A stretch of DNA of 64,000 bases from Sinosporangium siamense (GCF_016863435.1 NZ_BOOW01000009.1:124001-188000), one strand, 5' to 3'. Positions 8,288 to 19,185 are shown, counted from the first letter of the stretch. A program made the numbers and translations. The notes: a model not told the origin generated them from the letters alone.

Positions 8288-9157
8288 TCAGCAGAGGATG
8301 ATCAGCCCGGTGATGACCGTGCAGTTGCGGCTCGCGGAGTCGTTGGCGGCGTTGGGGTCGGTGGTGGAGGAGGCGGTGCGGGTGGTGGTGACGGGGAGGG
8401 CCAGCCCGACGCTGAGCAGGCCCTGCTGGGCGGTGAACGAGCGGGTGGCGGTGGCGCCGCCCGCGACGGCGGGGATCGTGCAGGTCACCCGGTCGTCGGC
8501 GGTGGTGTGGAGGCAACCCGCGGGCAGGCTCGCGACCGAGGTCGTGCCGGCCGGGAGCTCCGTGGTCAGCACCACGTCGGCCGCGGCGCCGGGGCCGTTG
8601 TTGGTGGCGGAGGCGGTGACGCCGATGCGTCCGCCGAGGAGCGAGCCGGTGGTGCTGAGTCCGACAGCGATGTCGGCGTCGGTGCGCAGCACGGTGACGG
8701 TCGGGCCGTCCTGGGTGGCGTCGCCGCCGACCGACGTGCTGATCAACTGGTAGCGCACCACGAAGGTCGAGCCGGAGGGCACGGTGTCGTCTACGCGCAG
8801 CGTCAGCGATCCGGTGTAGGTGGTGCCGCCGACAAGGGTGCCGAGCGGCACCAGCGGCCCGAAGCCGTCCTCGGTGCACGCGCCGCCGAGGTTGCCGGTG
8901 CAGGATTCGACGCTGGTGAAGTCGTGGAGTCCGCCTAGCGGGTTGCCGAACTCCGTGTAGAAGCGCTGTGCGTAGTTCGTGCCGCTTCTTCGCGGGGTGG
9001 CGGTGAAGTCGATGGTGAAGGTGTCGCCGGGGGCGAGCGTTGTGGGGGCGACGGTGATGGTGGAGGCGGCGTGAGCCGTACCCGGCGTCATGAGGGTGGC
9101 GGCGGCCAGGAGGAGGGCGACCAGCAGCCGGGCGCCTCGCCGTGCGGTGGACGACAT
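8288..9157 (-). CDS. Secreted protein with DUF11-type repeat domain
   Basis: This 289-aa exported protein starts at the ATG after GGAAAGAGGTTCC. A classical signal peptide (MSSTARRGARLLVALLLAAA, then cleavage near GTAHA-A at about residue 30) is followed by a beta-rich region (STITVAPTTLAPGDTFTIDF). The second half contains the DUF11/conserved-repeat pattern (VTASATNNGPGAAADVVLT, ELPAGTTSVASLPAGC). Cysteines are paired in CTGNLGGAC. There is no LPxTG or C-terminal membrane anchor, so it is probably released or loosely attached to the wall. Function is unknown. It is transcribed alone, convergent with purC, and ends just before a strong hairpin. Confidence 0.75.
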   Translation of the reverse strand: MSSTARRGARLLVALLLAAATLMTPGTAHAASTITVAPTTLAPGDTFTIDFTATPRRSGTNYAQRFYTEFGNPLGGLHDFTSVESCTGNLGGACTEDGFGPLVPLGTLVGGTTYTGSLTLRVDDTVPSGSTFVVRYQLISTSVGGDATQDGPTVTVLRTDADIAVGLSTTGSLLGGRIGVTASATNNGPGAAADVVLTTELPAGTTSVASLPAGCLHTTADDRVTCTIPAVAGGATATRSFTAQQGLLSVGLALPVTTTRTASSTTDPNAANDSASRNCTVITGLIILC

Positions 9158-10202
9158 GGAACCTCTTTCCTTCGAAACGGAAAATCGACGGCATGAAGAC
9201 ATGATTCGGGGTACGGAAAATCCCGCGCGGGCCTCTGCGTGAAGTAAGACCGTGAAAGGGCCGACGACTCTCCGGAAACGGGCGGGCGGCTGTGGCCGGG
9301 CCCAGTCGAGATCGGGCGGGTGCGCCCAAGGCGTCGGTCGGCGATTGAGCGTGCGGCGGCAAGGACCTGTCGGGGGTCTTTATCCACGCACTTCTACGGC
9401 GGCGGCCCGCGGCCACGTGGGCGATCGCATATCAACTCGGTGAGTCATGGCCGCCGGCGATCGGGGGAGAGGCCGGTCGGTTCCGCCGGCATGTCGCCGC
9501 AGGGAGCGGTGCTTTCGCCCCTCGCGCGTGAGGTTTGCGTACTCGTCGATGTCTTCACAGATGGACAGGGTGTGATGGGCGGGCTCTGCCGTGGAGGACT
9601 ATGCCGTGGTGAGGCCGTGGCGCGGTGGTGGGCCTCATGCGTCTCGGATGCGCCGACAGCCGACCTGAGGGAGTCTCATGGCTATCCCCGGCCTTTGGGT
9701 CAATCGCACAGTCAGGATCGAATGTCACGTTATCGCTCGATCACGAACTGTAATACGCCGTGCGCGTGACGGCAATACAGAAAATCAATGACAACCGCAT
9801 GGTTGTCATGTGTGTCACACTCATGTGTGCAATTCTTCACGCCATTAAGATCATGAATGGCGGAGACGCCGGCTGTGGTTTCGGCCTGTTGTAATGTGTC
9901 GCCGGGGGGTTGAGAATGGCGGGTTTTCGCCTTACCGCCGTGACGGGCGCGTGGAGGTCGCCGCAGGGGCCACAAGGGCATGGCGGAGGTGCCGGCCCCC
10001 TCGCCCGGGCCGCCGGCGGGCAGCTGCCGTCCTGCCGGGCCGGGCCGTGGCCTCTGGTCCCCCGGGTCGGGCGGTCGAAGGGCGACGGGCGTCCTGCACT
10101 TGTTCCGTCCCGCACCCGCGCGACGTGCCGCGCGTCTCCGGTCGCGCGCGGTGGGATCGCCGGACCCCGGGAAGGGACGGCGGCCGTGGGGGGTGCCGGT
10201 GC
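9158..10202. other. Gene-poor 1-kb region
   Basis: No gene with a convincing start and product is visible. Open frames here lack ribosome sites and protein-like composition. A patch at about 9700-9900 is clearly lower in GC than its surroundings and holds two inverted repeats (9788-9809 and a 7-bp CGCCATT/AATGGCG pair near 9840-9862). It may contain promoters or an unrecognised small RNA. Confidence 0.45.
9788..9809. repeat. 22-bp palindrome in low-GC patch
   Basis: ATGACAACC and its exact complement GGTTGTCAT flank a GCAT centre. The position in a gene-poor, AT-richer patch suggests a protein-binding site or a small hairpin. No adjacent gene start explains it. Confidence 0.5.
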
Positions 10203-11153
10203 CTACTTCGGCATCCACCCCTTCCACACGATCTTGTTGCTGTCCACCCACCTCTTGGCGGCCTCGTCCGGCGGGAGCTCCTTGTTGGTGATGTCGTCCG
10301 CGACGGAGTTCTGGTGGTCGTTGGTCCAGTGGAAATTGCGGACGAGCTCATATGCCTTGCCGCCGGTGGCGGCGAACCGCTTGCTCACGATCTTGTCGAG
10401 CAGATAGGGCGGATAGTCGCAGGCGATCTTCTTCGGATCCTTGTCGCACCCGATGGCGTACGGCGGAAGATTGATCTTGGCGAGTTTCACCTGTGTGAAG
10501 AGCCACTGCGGTTCGTAGAAGTACATCAGCAGCGGCGTCTTGTCCTCCGAGGCGCGTTTGGCCGCCTTGATGAGCGCCGCCTCACTCCCGGCGTAGACGA
10601 CCTTGTAATTTAGGTCGAGGTTTTTGATGAGCGCGCTGTCGTTGGTGACGAACGACGGATCGCCGCTGAGGAACTGTCCCTGGCTCCCCGACTTCGAGGT
10701 TTTGAAGAGGTCGGCATACTTGTTGAGATTGCGCCAGTCGGTGATATCGGGATATCGGTCGACCATCCACTTCGGAACGTACCAACCGATAACCCCCTTG
10801 TTGCCGTTCGTCCCGGCGGACACGGCGACTTTCTTTTCCTCGATGTACTTCTTCTTCTCCGCCTCCCGCCCCCAGTTCTCGATGATGACGTCGACCTCGC
10901 CGTTCTCGATGCCCTCCCAGGATTTCGCCTCGTCCAGATGCTTCTTCTCCACCTCGTAGCCGAGTTCCTCGGCCAGCAGATAGGTGAGGACGGCGGCGCT
11001 GGCCTCGTAGCCGATCCACGGATTGATGGCCAGCCGCACCGTGCCCTTGCTCGGGGCCTCGGCCTTCTCGCTCGCACCGCCGCCGGTGCACCCGGCCAGC
11101 AGAAGCACGAACACGAGGGCCGAGGCCGCCGCTCTTCTTCCATGTGTTGCCAT
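10203..11153 (-). CDS. Glycine-betaine/proline-type ABC substrate-binding lipoprotein, second copy
   Basis: This 316-aa OpuAC/ProX-family lipoprotein captures quaternary ammonium compatible solutes for the importer encoded upstream. The ATG at 11153 follows AAGGGCATGCG and gives a lipoprotein signal with lipobox LLAGC (Cys22). The mature part contains NPWIGYEASAAVLTYLL, the DVIIENWG segment and GNKGVIGWYVPKWM, all shared with the neighbouring lipoprotein at 11318-12307, so the two are tandem paralogues. Longer in-frame upstream codons (to 11264) would bury the signal peptide and are rejected. It is the last gene of the importer cluster, 164 nt after the first lipoprotein, and may have separate expression. 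Confidence 0.88.
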   Translation of the reverse strand: MATHGRRAAASALVFVLLLAGCTGGGASEKAEAPSKGTVRLAINPWIGYEASAAVLTYLLAEELGYEVEKKHLDEAKSWEGIENGEVDVIIENWGREAEKKKYIEEKKVAVSAGTNGNKGVIGWYVPKWMVDRYPDITDWRNLNKYADLFKTSKSGSQGQFLSGDPSFVTNDSALIKNLDLNYKVVYAGSEAALIKAAKRASEDKTPLLMYFYEPQWLFTQVKLAKINLPPYAIGCDKDPKKIACDYPPYLLDKIVSKRFAATGGKAYELVRNFHWTNDHQNSVADDITNKELPPDEAAKRWVDSNKIVWKGWMPK

Positions 11154-11185
11154 CGCATGCCCTTGTCGAGTGCGGTCGTGTGCGG

Positions 11186-11222
11186 GCCGTGGCCTGCGGC
11201 GAACGCGCCACAGGGCCACGGC
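11186..11222 (-). terminator. Hairpin between the two betaine-binding lipoprotein genes
   Basis: A 9-bp inverted repeat (GCCGTGGCC at 11186-11194, GGCCACGGC at 11214-11222) with a 19-nt loop lies in the 164-nt gap. It could attenuate read-through and give the two lipoproteins different levels. No T tract is present. Confidence 0.4.
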
Positions 11223-11317
11223 GGGAGGGGTAAGGCCGGAGGGGTACGGCGAAGCCCGCCGCACCCGGAACCCGGAACGGCCGGTCGTGAGAGGCGGCCG
11301 GTCGGATCAGCCGAGGA

Positions 11318-12307
11318 TCACGCGGGCAGCCACGCCTGCCACTTGGCGGGGTTGGCGTCGATCCACTTCTTGGCGGCGTCCTCGGCGGACATGCCGTTGT
11401 TGGTGATGTCGTTGGCGACGGCGTTCTGGTCCTCGTTGGTCCACGTGAAGTTCTTGACCAGCTGGTAGGCCTTCCCGCCGGAGTCGGCGAACCGCTTGCT
11501 CACGATCTTGTCGAGGTCCAGCTCGGCGTAGTCGCAGGCGACCTTCTTGGGGTCGGTGTCGCACCCCTCGGTGTAAGGCGGCAGGTTGACCCGGGCCAGC
11601 TTGGTGCGGCTGAACAGCCAGTGCGGGTCCCAGAAGTAGAAGAGCAGCGCCTTTTGCTGCTCCTGGGCCTGCGTGGCCGACTGGATCAGCGCGGCCTCGC
11701 TGCCGCCCGTTACCACCTTGTAGTTCAGCTTGAGGTTCTTGATGATGGCCTCCTCGTTGCTGACGTACGAGGGGTCACCGAACAGAAGCTGGCCCTTGCC
11801 GCCGGACTCGGAGGTCTTGAACAGCTCGGCGTACTTGTTGAGGTTCCTGTAGTCGGTGATGCCGGGATATTTGTCCACCATCCACTGCGGGACATACCAC
11901 CCGATGACGCCCTTGTTCCCCGTCGAGCCCGCCTCGACCGCGACCTTCTTCTCCTCGATGAACTTCTTCTTGAGGTCGTCGTGTCCCCAGTTCTCGATGA
12001 TGACGTCGACCTCGCCGGTCTCGAACCCCTCCCACGAGACCTGCTCCTTCAACTCCTTCAGCTCGACCGTGTAGCCCAGCTTGTCCTTCAGCAGATGGGC
12101 GACCACGGCCGCGCTGGCCTCGTAGCCGACCCACGGGTTCACGGCCAGCCTGACCGTTCCCGCGGCCGCCGGAGCGCTCGCGCCGCCGGGCGAGGGCTGG
12201 GCGGTGGAGTTCGTGCCATCGGCCACTCGGGCGCCGCCGCAGGCGGTGACGGCGAGGCCGAGCGTGAGCACGCCGGCGAGCAGGCGAACTCTACTTCCGA
12301 TCCTCAT
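11318..12307 (-). CDS. proX: Glycine-betaine/proline-type ABC substrate-binding lipoprotein, first copy
   Basis: This 329-aa binding lipoprotein has the signal [20 protein letters not shown] followed by lipobox TAC (Cys23). The OpuAC domain has NPWVGYEASAAVVAHLL, DVIIENWGHDDLKKK and GVIGWYVPQWMVDKYPG. The ATG overlaps the permease stop (ATGA at 12304-12307), so it belongs to the proV-proW operon. A much longer frame running through this region is an artefact of the overlapping permease. The NPWxGYEAS and IENWG segments are typical for betaine-type binding pockets, but the exact solute cannot be read from sequence. Confidence 0.9.
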   Translation of the reverse strand: MRIGSRVRLLAGVLTLGLAVTACGGARVADGTNSTAQPSPGGASAPAAAGTVRLAVNPWVGYEASAAVVAHLLKDKLGYTVELKELKEQVSWEGFETGEVDVIIENWGHDDLKKKFIEEKKVAVEAGSTGNKGVIGWYVPQWMVDKYPGITDYRNLNKYAELFKTSESGGKGQLLFGDPSYVSNEEAIIKNLKLNYKVVTGGSEAALIQSATQAQEQQKALLFYFWDPHWLFSRTKLARVNLPPYTEGCDTDPKKVACDYAELDLDKIVSKRFADSGGKAYQLVKNFTWTNEDQNAVANDITNNGMSAEDAAKKWIDANPAKWQAWLPA

Positions 12308-14253
12308 GCGATCCTCATCTTCTGTTGTTGGGGCGAGGGGCGTCTCTCGGCGCCCTGAGTGATGCGGTCGAGCATGATTCCGAGCAGCACCGTGGCCGCG
12401 CCGGCCGCGAAGCCCATGCCGAAATCGCTGCTCTGGGAGAAGCCTGAGACGACGTCGAAGCCGAGCCCCCCGGCTCCGACCAGCCCGCCGACCACGACCA
12501 TGGCGAGCGTCATGACGATGCCCTGGTTGGCGGCGAGGAGGATGGCCCGCCTGGCCATGGGGAACTGCACCTTCCACAGGAGTTGCCGCGTGGTGGATCC
12601 GCTGGACAGCGCGGCCTCCACGACCGTCTGGGGCACTCCCTTGATGCCGTCCTCCACGAGCCGCACGACGGGCGGGACCGCGTAGACCACCGAGGCGAAC
12701 ACGGCGGTGAACCGCGTCGTGCCGAACAGCGCCAGCGCGGGCAGCAGATAGATGAAGGCCGGCATGGTCTGCGCGGCGTCCAGCAGCGGCCGCTGCAGGG
12801 CCGCGTAGCGCGGGTGCCGCGCCGCGGCGACACCGAGCGCCAGTCCCGCGAGCAGGGTGAGCACGACGGCCACGAGGACGGTCGTGAGCGTCTCCATCGA
12901 GTGCTCCCAGAGGCCGAGCAGCGCCACCGCCAGCAGGCAGCCGAGGGCGGTGAAGGCCGGTACAGCCCCGCTCACCCGCCAGGCGAGCACGAGTACGGCG
13001 AGAGCCACGAGCCACCACGGCGACGATGTGAGGAGGTTCTGCAGCGGGTTCAGCAGCCCCTCGGTCGCGATGTTCTTGATCGCCTCTGTGACGTCGTACC
13101 AGGCCGACTGCATCCACCGCACCGCGTCGTCCACGGGCGGGCCGATCCGCCACTCCCACGATTCGGGATACTCCGCGGGGAGGACGAACGACAGCCCGAT
13201 CCCGGCGGCCGCGAGGACCCCGGCCGCGCCGTACCGCGAGCGCCGCGGGGAGCGGGGGGCGGCGGTGGCCATCACCAGGCGGTCGAGCGCGATGCCCATG
13301 AAGACGATGGCGAGGCCCGCCGGCAGCATCACGCCGACGTTCGCCCTGGACAGGCCCCTGATGATGTCGGAGCCGAGGCCGGGGGCGGCGATCAGGGCGG
13401 CGATCACGACCATCGACAGCGCCATCATGATGGTCTGGTTGACGGCCAGCGTGATGGTGCGCCTGGCCATCGGCAGGTGCACCTTGCGCAGCGTCTGCCA
13501 GCGCGTCGCGCCCAGGGAGACCGACGCCTCGATCGCCGTGGGCGACACCTGTTCGACGGCCAGGGCGGTGATCCGGATGGCGGGCGGGATGGAATAGATC
13601 ATCGTCGCGACGGTCGCCGACGCCGGGCCGATCTGGAAGAACAGCACCATCGGCCCGAGATAGGCGAAGGTCGGCATGATCTGCATGACGTCCAGCGCGG
13701 GTGTGATCAACCTCCGCACCCGCCGCGACCGTCCCGCCCACACCCCGAGCGGCAGCCCCACAAGCAGGGACAACAGCACCGCGGTCAGGGTGAGCGCGAG
13801 GGTGTCGACGCTCGCGGCGAAGACGCCGAGCACCCCGAAGGAGGCGAAACCGAGCCCCGCCACGAGCGCCACGCGCCGGCCGCCGGCCAGCCACCCCGCC
13901 GCGGCCGTCAGGGCGATCAGCGCGGGCCACGGCAGCGCGTGCAGACCGGCCGAGACGGCGTCGAACAGGCCGCCGATGCCGAGGCGCAGATAGTTGATGA
14001 GATACAGGAACAGCGGGTTTTCGTTCCTGTTGTCGTCCACCCAGTCCCGCACGTCGTTCAAAAACAGGAACGGCGCCGCCCCGTCGTCGTGAGGGAGCGT
14101 CGCCGTTCCACGAAAGACCAGGTAGAGCCCGGCGGCCACCGCCACGCCCACCACCGGGAGCACGAAGCGGGGCAAGCGCTCACGTGGGCGCCGCCGTACC
14201 GCCGGGGGCGGGGCCGGGGGGACGGCGGGCGACACCGTCGCCTGCGCCGTCAC
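12304..14253 (-). CDS. proW: Double-length ABC permease for quaternary amines (two fused ProW-type halves)
   Basis: At 649 aa this is about twice a normal ProW. It contains two complete permease domains. The first has [12 protein letters not shown], a [19 protein letters not shown] segment and the EAA loop [20 protein letters not shown]. The second has [32 protein letters not shown] and [20 protein letters not shown]. Each is followed by a [12 protein letters not shown]- or [12 protein letters not shown]-type helix. One polypeptide can therefore supply both transmembrane halves of the transporter. The GTG start overlaps the proV stop (GTGA) and the end overlaps proX (ATGA). The two halves have diverged clearly, so the fusion is not recent. 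Confidence 0.9.
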   Translation of the reverse strand: MTAQATVSPAVPPAPPPAVRRRPRERLPRFVLPVVGVAVAAGLYLVFRGTATLPHDDGAAPFLFLNDVRDWVDDNRNENPLFLYLINYLRLGIGGLFDAVSAGLHALPWPALIALTAAAGWLAGGRRVALVAGLGFASFGVLGVFAASVDTLALTLTAVLLSLLVGLPLGVWAGRSRRVRRLITPALDVMQIMPTFAYLGPMVLFFQIGPASATVATMIYSIPPAIRITALAVEQVSPTAIEASVSLGATRWQTLRKVHLPMARRTITLAVNQTIMMALSMVVIAALIAAPGLGSDIIRGLSRANVGVMLPAGLAIVFMGIALDRLVMATAAPRSPRRSRYGAAGVLAAAGIGLSFVLPAEYPESWEWRIGPPVDDAVRWMQSAWYDVTEAIKNIATEGLLNPLQNLLTSSPWWLVALAVLVLAWRVSGAVPAFTALGCLLAVALLGLWEHSMETLTTVLVAVVLTLLAGLALGVAAARHPRYAALQRPLLDAAQTMPAFIYLLPALALFGTTRFTAVFASVVYAVPPVVRLVEDGIKGVPQTVVEAALSSGSTTRQLLWKVQFPMARRAILLAANQGIVMTLAMVVVGGLVGAGGLGFDVVSGFSQSSDFGMGFAAGAATVLLGIMLDRITQGAERRPSPQQQKMRIA

Positions 14254-15362
14254 GATCTGCTCCTCGACCCGGGACGCGGCCGCTCGGGGCGGGCCGCCAT
14301 CGCGGCGAGGATGTCGAGCCGGTCGACCACGCCGACGAGGCTCCCGCCCTCCACGACCCGGATGGGTCTGGCGGATCCGAGCACCGCCGGCACTGCGTCC
14401 TTGATGATCGTTTCCGCGTTCATGACCGGGCCGTCGAGGTGTTCGTTCTCGGCGGGGGTACGGCAGATCCAGCGCAGCGAGAGCACCTCGCTCTTGGCCA
14501 CGTCCCGCACGAAGTCCGCCACGTAGTCGTCGGCCGGGGCGGCCACCAGCTCTTCCGGCGTGCCCAGTTGCACGACGGCCCCGTCCCGCATGATGGCGAT
14601 ACGCTGACCCAGTTTGAGGGCTTCCGACAGGTCGTGGGTGATGAAGACCATGGTCTTGCCGACGTCCCGGTGCAGGCGCACAACCTCGGCCTGCATGTCC
14701 CGGCGGATGAGCGGGTCCAGCGCACTGAACGGCTCGTCGAACAGCATGACCTGCGGATCCACGGCGAGAGCGCGGGCCAGGCCGACACGCTGCTGCATGC
14801 CGCCCGACAGCTGGTCGGGGTAGGACTGCGCGTGGCCGGCCAGGCCCACCAGGGAGAGGATCTCCTCGGCCCTGCGGTGACGTTCGGCCTTGGGGACCCG
14901 CTGGATCTCCAGGCCGTAGGCCACGTTGTCCACGACCCGCCGGTGCGGGAGCAGGCCGAAGTGCTGGAAGACCATGCTGACGCGGTGGCGGCGCAGCTCG
15001 CGGAGGGCCGCCGGGGACGCGGAGCACACGTCTTCACCGGCTATGTGGATCTTTCCGGCGGTGGGTTCGATGAGCCTGGTCAGGCAGCGTACGAGGGTGG
15101 ATTTACCGCTTCCGGAGAGTCCCATGACGACGAACATCTCTCCGGCGCGCACCTCGAAGGTGACATCCCTGACTGCGGCCGTACATCCGGTTTTCTCAAG
15201 CAATGCGTTGGGATCAAGGTGAATGTCGGGGCCGTTGAGCACTCGATCGGCCCGGGGACCGAAAATCTTCCACAGTCCGCGCACGTCGATCGCGGTACTG
15301 CCCGATGGTCTGGCAGCCGGATCCGGAACCTGCCGCGCGGCTTCCACTGTCTCCTCTAACAC
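14250..15362 (-). CDS. proV: ABC ATPase for quaternary amine uptake with CBS-type tail
   Basis: This ATPase energises betaine/proline-type import. It has the ProV N-terminal hallmark ([16 protein letters not shown]), Walker [10 protein letters not shown], signature LSGGMQQRV, Walker [14 protein letters not shown] and H-loop ITHDLSEA. The C-terminal part ([33 protein letters not shown]) looks like the CBS region that senses ionic strength in this family. The start is uncertain. The GTG at 15362 follows ACGAGG and is used here; an upstream GTG at 15434 lacks a ribosome site, and homologues often begin near TAIDVRG. It is the first gene of the operon, divergent from conservon 2. Confidence 0.88.
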   Translation of the reverse strand: MLEETVEAARQVPDPAARPSGSTAIDVRGLWKIFGPRADRVLNGPDIHLDPNALLEKTGCTAAVRDVTFEVRAGEMFVVMGLSGSGKSTLVRCLTRLIEPTAGKIHIAGEDVCSASPAALRELRRHRVSMVFQHFGLLPHRRVVDNVAYGLEIQRVPKAERHRRAEEILSLVGLAGHAQSYPDQLSGGMQQRVGLARALAVDPQVMLFDEPFSALDPLIRRDMQAEVVRLHRDVGKTMVFITHDLSEALKLGQRIAIMRDGAVVQLGTPEELVAAPADDYVADFVRDVAKSEVLSLRWICRTPAENEHLDGPVMNAETIIKDAVPAVLGSARPIRVVEGGSLVGVVDRLDILAAMAARPERPRPGSRSRS

Positions 15363-15659
15363 GCTTGGCCTCGTGATTCTTCTTGAGAGGACTCGCCGGT
15401 TCCGAGTTTTCGAGGGTTGAGGGCGCTGCGCCACAAGATATGACCGAAATGCTCTCGACTACAACGTTGTGATCTTCCGGAGATCTATGTGCTTCTTTCA
15501 CGTTACGGGAGCGCGTATCTGTGGAACGATGCAAACAGGCATAGGCGGACACGATGTGACTTCTATGCCCATCTGTCCTCTGGTGTACTTCCGATCATGT
15601 CGGGGAAAGACCCTAGTGAGGCTGCGTACATCACAAATGAATGTTTGTAGGTCAATGTT

Positions 15660-15697
15660 CGGTTGGCCGCACTGGTGAAGTTGTGTTCCAATTACCC
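15660..15697 (+). promoter_or_regulatory. 38-nt element upstream of conservon 2, shared with conservon 3
   Basis: This 38-nt stretch begins CGGTTGGCCG and ends TGTGTTCCAATTACCC. It is matched without gaps at 34003-34040 upstream of conservon 3 (32 of 38 bases by hand count). It lies 85 nt before the proposed start of cvnA2, against 88 nt in unit 3. It is probably a promoter or regulator site. The rest of the upstream regions are not similar apart from CGGCGAGAGGTT just before each start. Confidence 0.6.
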
Positions 15698-15782
15698 GCA
15701 CTTGCTGGATTTTCCCTGAGGTCTTGGGGACCGACAGGCCGCGAGGCTTCATATACGCCGCTTCGGCGAGAGGTTGCGTTCG

Positions 15783-18746
15783 GTGAGTACAGAGATGCGG
15801 CAGAGCGTCCAGGGTGGTGGCGACGGTAAGACGCGGGTGCCGCCTTCCACCCTTCTGGCAGAGGAAGAGGCCGGCGGTGGCTGGCGGCTGCGCAACTGGC
15901 GGGTGCGGTCACGGCTGGTCGCCATGATCCTTGTCCCGACAACCGCCGCCGTGCTGCTCGGCGGTGTCCAGGTCGTTTCCTCCGTGAACGCCGCCTCCGA
16001 CTATCAACGGGTCAACGAACTCGCCAGGCTGTCCGAGCGCATCTCCGCCCTCACCCACGAACTCGCAGGTGAACGCAGCCGTATCGCCTGGTTCATCGCC
16101 CAGGACCGTCCCGGGCGCGTCTTACCCTCGGTGCGCGACCAGATAGACCGGGTGGACCGCGCGGTCGGGCAGGTGCGCTCCGTGGCGAGCGCCATCCGCG
16201 AAGGCGCCAGGGGCCGCGCCCAGGACGAGGTCGAGACAGCCCTGAACCGCCTGGAGGACCTCGCCGCCCTCCGCAACCAGGCCATTCAGTCGACCCTCCT
16301 GCCCGACGCCGCCATCAGCGCCTACACCCAGGTCATCGCCGACCTGCTCTCGCTCCACGACGAAATCGGCAAGGGCAGCGCCGACGACGTGCTGTTCGCC
16401 CGCTCCATGACGCTCACGGCCCTCGCCAAGGCCAAGGAGAGCGCCGCCCTCCGGCAGGCGCTGCTCACCGCGGTCCTCGTCAACGGGCGCTTTGAGCAGC
16501 AGCAACTCGAAGACTTCCTCGGCGCGATGTCGCGCGAGGAGAACGAACTCAAGAACTTCGCCGCCGAGGCCACCAGCGACGAACGCAGGTTCTTCGACGA
16601 GACCGTGCGGGGCAGGCCCTCCGACCGCGCCGAATCTCTCCAGGAACTCGTGCTGATCCGCAGCAGCATCGACGTGCCCCTGCGAGGACTGGACCTTTCC
16701 AAGTCGGACGACGCCCGCGAGTGGTTCGAGGCCATGGCCGTGGTCGTCGACCGGATGCGCGTCGTCGAGCAGCGCCACACCAAGTCCATCGTCACACGCA
16801 GCCAGGACCTCAGCGACCAGGAGCGCGGCCAGGCCGTGATGGCCGCCGGGGCGGTCGGCGCCCTGCTGCTCGCCGTACTCCTCATCACCAGCGGGGTGGC
16901 GCGCTCCCTGGTGCGGCCGCTGCGCAGGCTGCGCAGCGAGGCCCTGGAGATCGCCGGCGACCGGCTGCCCGACTTCGTGCAGCGGGTGCGCGAGACCCGC
17001 GACGCCGAGGCGGAAATCGAGGTCCCGCCGATCGGCATCTTCTCGCGCGACGAGGTGGGGCAGGTCGCGCGGGCCTTCGACGAGGTGCACCGCGAGGCGG
17101 TACGGCTGGCCGGGGACGAGGCCAGGCTCCGCGGCAACATCAACGCGATGTTCGTCAACCTCTCCCGCCGCAGCCAGACCCTCGTCGAACGCCAGCTCAC
17201 CCTCATCGAGCGCCTGGAACAGGGCGAGCGGGACGACAGGCGCCTCGCGGACCTGTTCAAACTCGACCACCTCGCCACCCGTATGCGGCGCAACAGCGAG
17301 AACCTCCTGGTTCTCGCCGGCCAGGAGGCGGCACGCAAGTGGAGCCAGCCGGTCGAGCTGAACGACGTCGTGCGCGCCTCCCTGTCTGAGGTGGAGAGCT
17401 ACGACCGGGTGGTCACCCACGGGCAGGCCGAGGTCGCCATCGGCGGCCAGGCCGTCAGCGACATCGTGCACCTGCTCGCCGAACTCGTGGAGAACGCAGT
17501 CTCCTTCTCCCCGCGTGACACCATGGTGGTCGTCACCAGCAACCACATCGAGGGCGGCGGGGGCGTCATGCTCTCGGTGACCGACCAGGGCATCGGCATG
17601 ACGCCCGACGAGCAGGCGCAGGCCAACTGGCGGCTGGCCAACCCCCCGGTGGTGGACGTGTCGGTCTCCCGGCGGATGGGCCTGTTCGTGGTCGGCAGGC
17701 TGGCCTTACGGCACGGCGTGCGTGTCCAGCTCAGGCCGCACGAAGCGGGCGGTCTCACCGCGATGGTGGTGATCCCGGAGAAGCTTGTCGCCCCCATCCC
17801 CGGCGCCGCGAAGTACGCCCAGCCCGCTCAGCCCGCCTTCCCCTCGATGAACCCGCCCGCCGGAGGGTCGGCCTACCCCGGGCCCGGACATCCCTCGGGC
17901 GGCTACGACCTCCCACCGTTCGGCGACTCGGGGACACCCGTCATCCCCCAGCAGGGCCGCTCCGAGACGTTCTCCTCCGGCTCCCTGGGCTCCTCGGGGC
18001 CCCCGCTGCCCCGGCGCAAGGCGCCGCCGCTGTCCGCGCCCCCGTCGGCCCCCTCCTTACCGACGCCGTCCTCATCGTCCCCGGCCCCCGTCCCGCACTC
18101 CACTCCGCTGACCCCGCCCCCGCGCGTGCCCGCCCCGGGCGACTCGGGTGAGCAGACCTGGTTCACGTCGACCAACCCGCTCTCCCTCCCCCCGTCCGCG
18201 CAGGACGCCGGCGTCGTCAGCATGGCCCACGAACCCGGCCCCTTCCCCGTGATGGACGTGGACTCCTCGACCTACCCCCCGGGCTCGCTCTACGGGCGCG
18301 GGGCCGACCCGACCGGCCCTCTCCCACGCGTGGAGACCTCGGCGTTCGACAACTCCGGCGACGACTACCTGCCGATCTTCGCCGCCGTCGAATCCGACTG
18401 GTTCAAGAAGGGCGGCGCCCGATCCACCGCGGGCGACCAGTCGGCGGACACGTCGGAACCCGTGTGGCAGTCGTTGTCCGACGAGGGTTGGAAGGCGGCG
18501 GAGGCGGCCAGCGAACCCTCCCTCGGCGGGCTCACCGCGTCGGGACTGCCCAAGCGCAAACCGCGGGCCAACCTTGTGCCCGGTTCCGCGAAGTCGCGGT
18601 CCACCCCTTCCACGCCGGTGCCGATGCCGAAGCTTTCGCCAGACCATGTACGCAGTCGATTGTCTAGTTTCCAACAGGGCATCATGAGGGCCCGCGCGGA
18701 GGCCTCCGAGCCCGGCCGCGCCGAGGCCGTCGAGGAGGACCCGTGA
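15783..18746 (+). CDS. cvnA: Conservon 2 nitrate-sensor-like membrane histidine kinase CvnA
   Basis: This sensor kinase of the second conservon has 987 aa from the GTG at 15783, placed 9 nt after GAGAGG; an in-frame TTG at 15774 abuts the ribosome site and is less likely. The domains are NWRVRSRL plus TM1, an extracellular NIT helical region, TM2 near [26 protein letters not shown] (His near 496), and an HATPase domain with [17 protein letters not shown] and RMGLFVVG. The Pro/Ser-rich tail lacks long tandem repeats but keeps [27 protein letters not shown] and [17 protein letters not shown]. It overlaps cvnB by GTGA. Confidence 0.9.
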   Translation: MSTEMRQSVQGGGDGKTRVPPSTLLAEEEAGGGWRLRNWRVRSRLVAMILVPTTAAVLLGGVQVVSSVNAASDYQRVNELARLSERISALTHELAGERSRIAWFIAQDRPGRVLPSVRDQIDRVDRAVGQVRSVASAIREGARGRAQDEVETALNRLEDLAALRNQAIQSTLLPDAAISAYTQVIADLLSLHDEIGKGSADDVLFARSMTLTALAKAKESAALRQALLTAVLVNGRFEQQQLEDFLGAMSREENELKNFAAEATSDERRFFDETVRGRPSDRAESLQELVLIRSSIDVPLRGLDLSKSDDAREWFEAMAVVVDRMRVVEQRHTKSIVTRSQDLSDQERGQAVMAAGAVGALLLAVLLITSGVARSLVRPLRRLRSEALEIAGDRLPDFVQRVRETRDAEAEIEVPPIGIFSRDEVGQVARAFDEVHREAVRLAGDEARLRGNINAMFVNLSRRSQTLVERQLTLIERLEQGERDDRRLADLFKLDHLATRMRRNSENLLVLAGQEAARKWSQPVELNDVVRASLSEVESYDRVVTHGQAEVAIGGQAVSDIVHLLAELVENAVSFSPRDTMVVVTSNHIEGGGGVMLSVTDQGIGMTPDEQAQANWRLANPPVVDVSVSRRMGLFVVGRLALRHGVRVQLRPHEAGGLTAMVVIPEKLVAPIPGAAKYAQPAQPAFPSMNPPAGGSAYPGPGHPSGGYDLPPFGDSGTPVIPQQGRSETFSSGSLGSSGPPLPRRKAPPLSAPPSAPSLPTPSSSSPAPVPHSTPLTPPPRVPAPGDSGEQTWFTSTNPLSLPPSAQDAGVVSMAHEPGPFPVMDVDSSTYPPGSLYGRGADPTGPLPRVETSAFDNSGDDYLPIFAAVESDWFKKGGARSTAGDQSADTSEPVWQSLSDEGWKAAEAASEPSLGGLTASGLPKRKPRANLVPGSAKSRSTPSTPVPMPKLSPDHVRSRLSSFQQGIMRARAEASEPGRAEAVEEDP

Positions 18747-19165
18747 GGGATATGAGCCAGGCAGCCAGAGACGTCAACTGGCTGGTCAGCGGTTTCGTGG
18801 ATGAGGTACCGGGAGTCGCCCACGCGGTCGTGGTGTCCTCCGACGGCCTGCCTTTGGCCTTCTCCCGGGCCTTCCCCAAGGACCGCGCCGACCAGCTCGC
18901 GGCGGTCGCGGCGGGATTGATCAGTTTGACCCAGGGCGCGTCACGCGTCTTCGAAGGCGGTGCCGTCAGCCAGACCGTCGTCGAGATGCAGCGGGGACTG
19001 CTGCTGATCATGTCGATCAGCGACGGCTCGTGCCTCGCCGTACTCGCGGCACCCGACTGCGACATGGGACTGGTTGCTTATCAGATGACGATCCTGGTCG
19101 AAAGAGCAGGCCAGGTGCTTACACCGGCGGTGCGGGCCGAGCTTCAGGCATCGCATCCCTGGTGA
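18743..19165 (+). CDS. cvnB: Conservon 2 roadblock/LC7 protein CvnB
   Basis: This 140-aa roadblock/LC7 protein is the expected regulator and scaffold for CvnD2. It reads [39 protein letters not shown], and ends [16 protein letters not shown]. It is nearly the same as CvnB3 (37530-37952) over its whole length and more distant from CvnB1, which matches the closer kinship of units 2 and 3. The GTG start overlaps the kinase stop codon (GTGA), so the two are probably made in fixed ratio. Confidence 0.92.
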   Translation: MRDMSQAARDVNWLVSGFVDEVPGVAHAVVVSSDGLPLAFSRAFPKDRADQLAAVAAGLISLTQGASRVFEGGAVSQTVVEMQRGLLLIMSISDGSCLAVLAAPDCDMGLVAYQMTILVERAGQVLTPAVRAELQASHPW

Positions 19166-19185
19166 CAGCGTGACGGGAGGACATC

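Noticed and set aside
11318-13930. 870-codon minus-strand frame that seems to fuse permease and binding protein
   Set aside because: Only the last 329 codons are the lipoprotein; the upstream part is the permease gene read in the wrong frame. The ATGA overlap and lipobox define the real start at 12307.
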